A program made the translations under genes and the position numbers. Shown piece by piece: positions 59,465 through 64,000 of a stretch of 64,000 nt of DNA; the stretch's first letter is position 1; every line of letters starts with the position of its first letter. Origin of the DNA: Myxococcales bacterium (GTDB lineage: Bacteria > Myxococcota_A > Polyangia > Polyangiales > Houyiibacteriaceae); assembly GCA_029863605.1 (NCBI GenBank), contig JAOTVB010000016.1:1-64000 (forward strand). Reading direction: 5' to 3'. The notes under the pieces were generated by a model, which was not told the DNA's origin, did not search any database, and worked only from the letters and a program-made list of their open reading frames with translations.

Positions 59465-60651
59465 CGCGACCGACGCCGCAGCGGAATCCAGAAGGAAGCG
59501 CAGGTGCCGCCTCCGCTCGCCGGAGTGAGCTGGGCAGCGCCCCCGTGGAGGTCGACGATGCGCTTCACGATCGCGAGGCCCAATCCAGTCCCCGCTTCCT
59601 TGGTGGTCACGAACGACTCGAAAGCGCGCTCGGCGACTTCCGGCGTGATGCCAGGGCCGTTGTCGATGACTGCGACCTCCCAACGGTTGCGATCTAACAG
59701 GCGGCTGGTCACGCGAATCGCGGGCGAGTCACAATCGATGACGGCTTCGACGGCGTTGGTGATCAAGTTGTTCACGACTTGCTTGAGTCGATCAGGTTCG
59801 GCGAAAAGCGCGCGTGAATTCCCATCCAAGTCGGCAACGACCTCGATGCCCTGGGATTGGATCTCCGGACGGCGAAGCTCGATCACCTCACTCAAGAGCT
59901 CGCTCGCGTCACAAGCGACCGGCTCAAAACCCCGCGCTCTCGCGAGATTCAGGAAGTCATCGAGCAGCATCGACAGACGCCTGAGCTCATCTTGGACGAG
60001 GTTGGTACGCCGCTCTATTCTTCGTCGGATCGGAGCTTCACCCACACTCTTGGCGTTGCGTTGGAGGACGTCGAGTTGAAGCATCGCCGCGTTGAGTGGA
60101 TTGCGGATCTCGTGAGCCAGGCCCGCAGTCAACCTGCCCATGACCGCCAAGGACTCGGCCTCCGCGGTCTTCTTGAGAATGTAGTCCTCGCGATACGTCT
60201 CGAGCATGATCGCGAGCTCGATGTCGCAGATCTGATCGATCGAATTGTGCTTCTCGAAGGCGCCCAAAGGATTTTCGGCCGACTCGACGATAGCCCTGTG
60301 AAGCCCGACCCTGATCAGGTTCATCGCCCCCAGCATGTAGCGTTGGTCGAGGCCGACCTTGACGTGCATCCGGCCGATCCGGGCCCGCTTTTCGAAGTAC
60401 GCTTCGTCGTAAGGCCCGGTCACCAACCGATCGAGCCATTCATGCAAGGAGACCCGCAGCCGCTCGATCTGTGCTTCGTCGCGCAAAACGGCCTTTGCCA
60501 CCGGGTCGCCGAGGATCGCATCATAGAACTCCTCCACGATCCGCGTGAAATGAGGACGGAGCGTTGGGCCCAGGCTCTGAAGCGTTTGGGCCGATTCCGC
60601 ATCGAAGCCGACGTAGCCGCGCAGGTGCCAAAGCAGGGAAGCGTCTGCCAT
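59461..60651 (-). CDS. Globin-coupled sensor histidine kinase
   Basis: 396 residues from the ATG at 60651; an earlier in-frame Met at 60690 is possible. Residues 1-155 are a globin-coupled sensor (protoglobin-like) domain: LRGYVGFDAESAQTLQSLGP, FYDAILGDP, EWLDRLVTGPYDEAYFEKR and the proximal haem ligand H96 in RIGRMHVKVGLDQRYMLGAM. The kinase core has H180 (LAHEIRNPLN), N-box NNLITNAVEA, DNGPGI and GTGLGLAI. There are no membrane segments, so it is a cytoplasmic oxygen (or NO/CO) sensor. It lies 43 bases downstream of a USP gene in the same orientation and probably shares its sigma-54 promoter. Confidence 0.88.
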   Translation of the reverse strand: MADASLLWHLRGYVGFDAESAQTLQSLGPTLRPHFTRIVEEFYDAILGDPVAKAVLRDEAQIERLRVSLHEWLDRLVTGPYDEAYFEKRARIGRMHVKVGLDQRYMLGAMNLIRVGLHRAIVESAENPLGAFEKHNSIDQICDIELAIMLETYREDYILKKTAEAESLAVMGRLTAGLAHEIRNPLNAAMLQLDVLQRNAKSVGEAPIRRRIERRTNLVQDELRRLSMLLDDFLNLARARGFEPVACDASELLSEVIELRRPEIQSQGIEVVADLDGNSRALFAEPDRLKQVVNNLITNAVEAVIDCDSPAIRVTSRLLDRNRWEVAVIDNGPGITPEVAERAFESFVTTKEAGTGLGLAIVKRIVDLHGGAAQLTPASGGGTCASFWIPLRRRSR

Positions 60652-60694
60652 TACTAGGATGGAGCTAGAAAGCTGCGCCCATCGTGTCAAGCGC

Positions 60695-61183
60695 TCACGT
60701 TGACCGCGGAGCCGCCCAGACGGCCGATCGCTGCGGTAAGCGAACCAAACTCACGGGACAGGGGGCGTCTTGGGCGAGGATTTGCATCTCGCCGGGGGGT
60801 AACTCGCCATTTTTTGAGAGCAGCTGGACCCCGACCATGATCAGGTCCGCCTGCGAACGTTCTGCGCTCTGAATGACGAACTCCGGCCAAAGTCCATCCT
60901 CGTAGAGCTCGGCACGGCACCTCACACCTCGATCTGCGCACCACTGGCGTTGACGCTCGAGGAGCTGTCCTTCGCGACGTAGCCTAGCTTCGACATGCCG
61001 CTTCCATCCAGCCACGCTCGGGCGATCGGAGGGGGGCTGGGTCCGGCGACCCCCTCCTCCTCCATAGGTGGAGACCAAAATGACCTCGCCACTGGGAGCC
61101 CCCGCCACGAGAGCTGCGAATCCCACCAGTTTGTAACTTGCGGTCGTGAGGTCAGTTACGGTGAGGACGGTCGACATCATCAT
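60695..61183 (-). CDS. Universal stress protein-like, operon partner of the globin kinase
   Basis: 162 residues; three successive Met codons (61183, 61180, 61177) make the start ambiguous. STVLTVTDLTTASYKLVGFAALVA and ADLIMVGVQLLSKNGELPPGEMQILAQDAPCPVSLV fit the USP fold, but the ATP-binding glycine pattern is degraded (no G-2x-G-9x-G-S). It may therefore not bind ATP. It heads a two-gene unit with the globin kinase. Confidence 0.78.
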   Translation of the reverse strand: MMMSTVLTVTDLTTASYKLVGFAALVAGAPSGEVILVSTYGGGGGRRTQPPSDRPSVAGWKRHVEARLRREGQLLERQRQWCADRGVRCRAELYEDGLWPEFVIQSAERSQADLIMVGVQLLSKNGELPPGEMQILAQDAPCPVSLVRLPQRSAVWAAPRST

Positions 61184-61212
61184 CTGTTTTCATCGAAACT
61201 TGAAAGAAACGG

Positions 61213-61229
61213 AGCAAAGGTTGTGCCAT
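61213..61229 (-). promoter_or_regulatory. Sigma-54 promoter for the USP/globin-kinase unit
   Basis: The minus strand reads ATGGCACAACCTTTGCT: GG (61227-61226), GC (61215-61214), spacing 10, -24 TGGCAC and a perfect TTGCT. Predicted start near 61202, giving a 19-base leader. Upstream of it (61280-61320) TTGCG occurs three times within about 40 bases. Confidence 0.68.
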
Positions 61230-61344
61230 CGACGAAATCTCGACCAACGGGGCCTCGAGAGATCACCGATGCGGAAATTGTTGCGACGCGAAGGCGGATT
61301 GCGCAGGTTTTGCGTCAGCACTGGGTCACGACCAAGCTAGGCGG

Positions 61345-62070
61345 GTGCCGGACACCCGTCGCCATCGCGGCCCGCATCCGCAAGACGCAGCCCTGTTCTC
61401 GGAGGAGATCCACGGGACACTACGGCACGCCGTTCGTGACTTGAGCTGGCTCCGAACCCATGGCTATGCAGAGCCGTCCGCTCTGAAGCTCGTGGGCGAC
61501 CGTTATCAATTGCGCGCGAGGCAGAGGGTTGCCGTTGGCAGATGTGCCTGTCCCGATCGGGCGATGGCCCAGCGCGAGTCGCGCCGAATGAAACCGGAGG
61601 CGGTCGAAGGCACGGTGCTCGAGCTGGATGGCCTGAACGTGCTGACCACAGTCGAAGTGGCCTTGGCGGGCGGCGTCCTGCTGCTGGGCCGTGACGGGTG
61701 TATGCGGGACATGGCTAGCTTTCACGGAAACTACCGCCTGGTCCGCGAGACCGAGCGCGCAGTCGAGATCGTCCTCGGGGTCCTCGATTGGCTGCGTCCG
61801 AGCGAAGTGCGGATCTACCTCGACCGACCGGTCTCCAACTCGGGCCGCTTGGCGAGCACAATACGAACCGCGGCGATGGAACACTCCGCGAACGTCGAAG
61901 CGATTCTCTCCAGCCGCGTCGACGAAATACTCAAAGCGTCTTCGGGTGTGGTCGCGACAGCTGACAGTGCGATCCTAGACGCCTGCGGCCCGTGGTTGAA
62001 TCTCGCTCGCGTCGCTGTCGAGCAGCATCGGCCCGAGCTCGATCGCTTCTGGCTGCTGGACTTGGCCTAG
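61345..62070 (+). CDS. DUF434-family protein
   Basis: About 241 residues from a GTG whose choice is uncertain; clear homology begins near residue 24. AVRDLSWLRTHGYAEPSALKLVGDRYQLRARQR is the DUF434 (PF04256) motif. The second half (LDGLNVLTTVEVALAGGVLLLGRDGCMRDMA, then VRIYLDRPVSNSGRLAS-like) is the associated C-terminal domain, which looks like a nucleotide- or nuclease-type alpha/beta fold (TVEVAL, RDG, DRPVSNSG). These proteins are common in archaea and anaerobes and have no known function. Its stop overlaps the next gene's stop. Confidence 0.72.
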   Translation: MPDTRRHRGPHPQDAALFSEEIHGTLRHAVRDLSWLRTHGYAEPSALKLVGDRYQLRARQRVAVGRCACPDRAMAQRESRRMKPEAVEGTVLELDGLNVLTTVEVALAGGVLLLGRDGCMRDMASFHGNYRLVRETERAVEIVLGVLDWLRPSEVRIYLDRPVSNSGRLASTIRTAAMEHSANVEAILSSRVDEILKASSGVVATADSAILDACGPWLNLARVAVEQHRPELDRFWLLDLA

Positions 62071-62969
62071 CAAACCGGCACGTGCCTCCGAAGAAAATCG
62101 AGCGTGGCGTCGACGACGACGCTTCTGTGAGGTTCGACCGCGAAAGCCATGTGGTCGCAGCTGAGCTCGACGATCTCGGCGTTTCTGCTTCTCTGTGCGC
62201 GTCCGATGGTGGGGCGCGGGGGGCAGATCTCGTCGATGATCGACGGTAACACCAGTACTGAGCCGGGGAATTGCCGCAAGAGGCGCCCAGGGGCGTAGCT
62301 CCAGAAATAGAGAGCGATTCGGGCGGCGGTGTTGAAATCGAAATCTTCCGAAACGATCTGTCGATATCCCGCATAGGCGTCGGGCGACGTGAGTAGACCG
62401 ACCTCGCCAGGTGGTGCGGCGAGGGGGACGGTCACCGGCTGCCGACCGAGGAACGCGGAGAGCAAGTCACGGAGCCCTCGTGCGACGATTCGTAACATGT
62501 TGCGCAGGCTCCACCACTTCATTGCGGCGAGCGTGCTGCTTAGGCCACTGAACACGGGGGTGACGGCAATGACCGCAGCGACGGCACCGTCCCGGGCTGC
62601 CGTCGTCATCGCGTGACCTCCCCCGAGCGAGAAGCCCCAAGTCACGACACACGCGTCATCGACTTCCGGAAGTGCCCTAACGAACGCAAGCGCAGCGGCC
62701 CAATCCTCGAGCTGCCCCCGAAACGAGATCACCTGGCGTGGCGCGCCCCCGCTGTCTCCGAAACGGCGATAGTCGAACACCAACGCAAAGTAACCGGCAC
62801 GAGCAAACGCTTCGGCAAAAGCTCGAAGTCCGTTCCGACGCGTGAGCCCCAGCCCGTGGCCCATGACGATACACGGACGGGGCTCGTCGGCTTGGTCCGG
62901 CGCGAAAAGCCAAGCTCGGCAGATCTCGCCGCCGCTCAAGAACTCTATGTCCGCCTCCCGAATGCGCAA
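62067..62969 (-). CDS. Alpha/beta hydrolase
   Basis: 300 residues. The fold is clear: oxyanion-side MGHGLGLTRRNGLRAFAEAFARAGY, nucleophile elbow WGFSLGGGHA (Ser), a late Asp in LVLPSIIDEICPP and the His in ELSCDHMAFA. There is no signal peptide. Members of this group act as esterases or dipeptidyl-peptidase-like hydrolases, and the substrate cannot be predicted. It follows the flavoprotein gene by five bases on the same strand, so the two are likely co-transcribed. Confidence 0.85.
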   Translation of the reverse strand: MRIREADIEFLSGGEICRAWLFAPDQADEPRPCIVMGHGLGLTRRNGLRAFAEAFARAGYFALVFDYRRFGDSGGAPRQVISFRGQLEDWAAALAFVRALPEVDDACVVTWGFSLGGGHAMTTAARDGAVAAVIAVTPVFSGLSSTLAAMKWWSLRNMLRIVARGLRDLLSAFLGRQPVTVPLAAPPGEVGLLTSPDAYAGYRQIVSEDFDFNTAARIALYFWSYAPGRLLRQFPGSVLVLPSIIDEICPPRPTIGRAQRSRNAEIVELSCDHMAFAVEPHRSVVVDATLDFLRRHVPVC

Positions 62970-62974
62970 CGGGG

Positions 62975-64000
62975 CTAAGACTCGGCGATCTCCATTGCGT
63001 CTTCAAGCTCTCCGTGTTCACCGATCAGTCTTCGCAGCTTAATGATCCTCGGGGGCTGATTGAAGGTCACCGCACCGACTAGGCGGCCGGCCCGCCCGTA
63101 GAGAGCCACCAGGTTGTCTCCCTCAGCCACACCACCGAGGATGATCAGCTCGTCCGTCGGGCGCGGACGGCCAACCCCTTGAATCTTGAGGTCGAATTGG
63201 TCGGACCAGAACATCGGGACCGACGCGAAAGGCTTGGCTTCCCCGGGGGTGGCAAGAAGTGCAGCAGCGACGTGACGCGCCTGCTCGACTGCATTGGTCC
63301 AGTGCTCGACGCGCATGCGCTCTTCGAAGAGAGGGTTGTACCAGCTCGCAACATCACCGGCGGCAAAGACGCGAGGAACGCTCGACATGCAAGTCTCATC
63401 GCAGCGAACCCCGTCGTCCAGCTCGATTCCGCTGCCCTTGAGCCACGACACGGCTGGCTCTACCCCGATGCCGACGACCACCAAGTCACACGGAATGTCG
63501 GTCCCGTCGTCGAGGGTCAGGCCCTCTACGCAATCTGTTCCGACGAATGCCGCGACGCGTCGGCCGCAGCGCACCTCGACGCCCCGACGCTCATGCACCT
63601 GCTGAAGGATGCGACCGAGCCGCGATCCGAGGCTTTGCGCCAACGGCGCATCGAGGGCTTCGATCATCACGACTTCGAGCCCCAACTGGCGCGCGGAAGC
63701 CGCTACCTCGGCCCCGATGAAGCCGGCGCCGATCACCGCAATCCGTGACGCCTTCTTTAGCGCATCGCGAATCATCACGGCGTCGTCCAGGGTTCTCAAG
63801 GTGAAAAGCCCCGAGAGCTCGGGTTGTTTCGGTAGCCTTCGAACCTGTCCTCCCGTCGCCACCACGAGATCATCGAAAGCCACCGACTCGCCGCCTTCGA
63901 GATGAACTTCATGTGCATCGGTATCGACCGCGATCGCGCGTCGGCCGAGCTTCAGATCGAGCGCCAGCTCGTCGTAGCTCTTTCGACGCAGGGCTAACCG
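62975..64000 (-). CDS. Ferredoxin reductase-type NAD(P)/FAD oxidoreductase (N-terminus outside window)
   Basis: At least 341 residues; the frame is open to the right edge, so the N-terminal FAD-binding GxGxxG lies outside. Visible are FDDLVVATGG (ATG motif), the NAD-binding RIAVIGAGFIGAEVAASARQLGLEVVMIE, the second FAD segment VPRVFAAGDVASWYNPLF and the C-terminal reductase domain with HWTNAVEQARHVAAALL and VPMFWSDQFDLKIQGVG. This matches BphA4/rubredoxin-reductase-like enzymes, which pass electrons from NADH to a ferredoxin or rubredoxin. No ferredoxin gene is in view. Confidence 0.87.
   Translation of the reverse strand, partial: RLALRRKSYDELALDLKLGRRAIAVDTDAHEVHLEGGESVAFDDLVVATGGQVRRLPKQPELSGLFTLRTLDDAVMIRDALKKASRIAVIGAGFIGAEVAASARQLGLEVVMIEALDAPLAQSLGSRLGRILQQVHERRGVEVRCGRRVAAFVGTDCVEGLTLDDGTDIPCDLVVVGIGVEPAVSWLKGSGIELDDGVRCDETCMSSVPRVFAAGDVASWYNPLFEERMRVEHWTNAVEQARHVAAALLATPGEAKPFASVPMFWSDQFDLKIQGVGRPRPTDELIILGGVAEGDNLVALYGRAGRLVGAVTFNQPPRIIKLRRLIGEHGELEDAMEIAES

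Overview
The window is a GC-rich chromosomal segment with few gaps, many 4-bp stop/start overlaps and no sign of a phage or plasmid. The gene set (long TPR proteins, a roadblock protein, enhancer-binding proteins of the sigma-54 type, a TonB-domain/receptor fusion, a eukaryote-type glycogen synthase, CoA-transferase and acyl-CoA ligase genes) suggests a free-living, respiring bacterium of the Myxococcota/'Deltaproteobacteria' type. That placement is inference; there is no rRNA here and only one tRNA (Gly-CCC).

Layout. 1-0.7 kb: end of an aspartoacylase/succinylglutamate desuccinylase-like gene. 0.7-6.8 kb: sulfur locus (SulP permease, paired YeeE/YedE transporters, persulfide dioxygenase-rhodanese, FisR-like activator, TauE exporter) around a divergent region with sigma-54-type elements. 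6.8-10.9 kb: DsbA/HCCA-isomerase-like protein and a phosphotransferase/CaiB/unknown trio. 10.9-16.1 kb: envelope proteins, a phosphofructokinase remnant, an exonuclease, and a Spy-like/response regulator/kinase operon. 16.2-21 kb: roadblock, aroQ, accB, accC and a TPR protein. 21-31 kb: molybdopterin oxidoreductase, TonB receptor, an ABC importer for a metal chelate, and a biotinyl-carboxyltransferase. 31-32.8 kb: palindromic repeats, an AT-rich divergent promoter between an RHH protein and an SPFH lipoprotein, hexamer repeats and the tRNA. 32.8-35.8 kb: SDR and acyl-CoA synthetase.

35.8-61.2 kb is the striking part. It holds five universal stress protein (USP) genes, four CBS-domain genes, a hemerythrin, two haem cytochrome lipoproteins, a WS/DGAT wax ester/triacylglycerol synthase, a baeRF/host-attachment protein, an APH-like/P-loop kinase fusion and a glycogen operon that includes a synthase-phosphorylase fusion. 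It ends with a globin-coupled histidine kinase facing an NtrC-type sigma-54 activator. Reading upstream of these genes by eye I find at least nine GG-N10-GC sigma-54 elements, several near consensus. I propose that the globin kinase and NtrC-like regulator form an oxygen-sensing switch driving a storage and dormancy regulon. Its content parallels the mycobacterial DosR regulon but is built on sigma-54.

61.3-64 kb: a DUF434-like protein, an alpha/beta hydrolase and a ferredoxin-reductase-type flavoprotein cut by the window end. All promoter calls and the regulon are inference from sequence inspection; no search or alignment was run.
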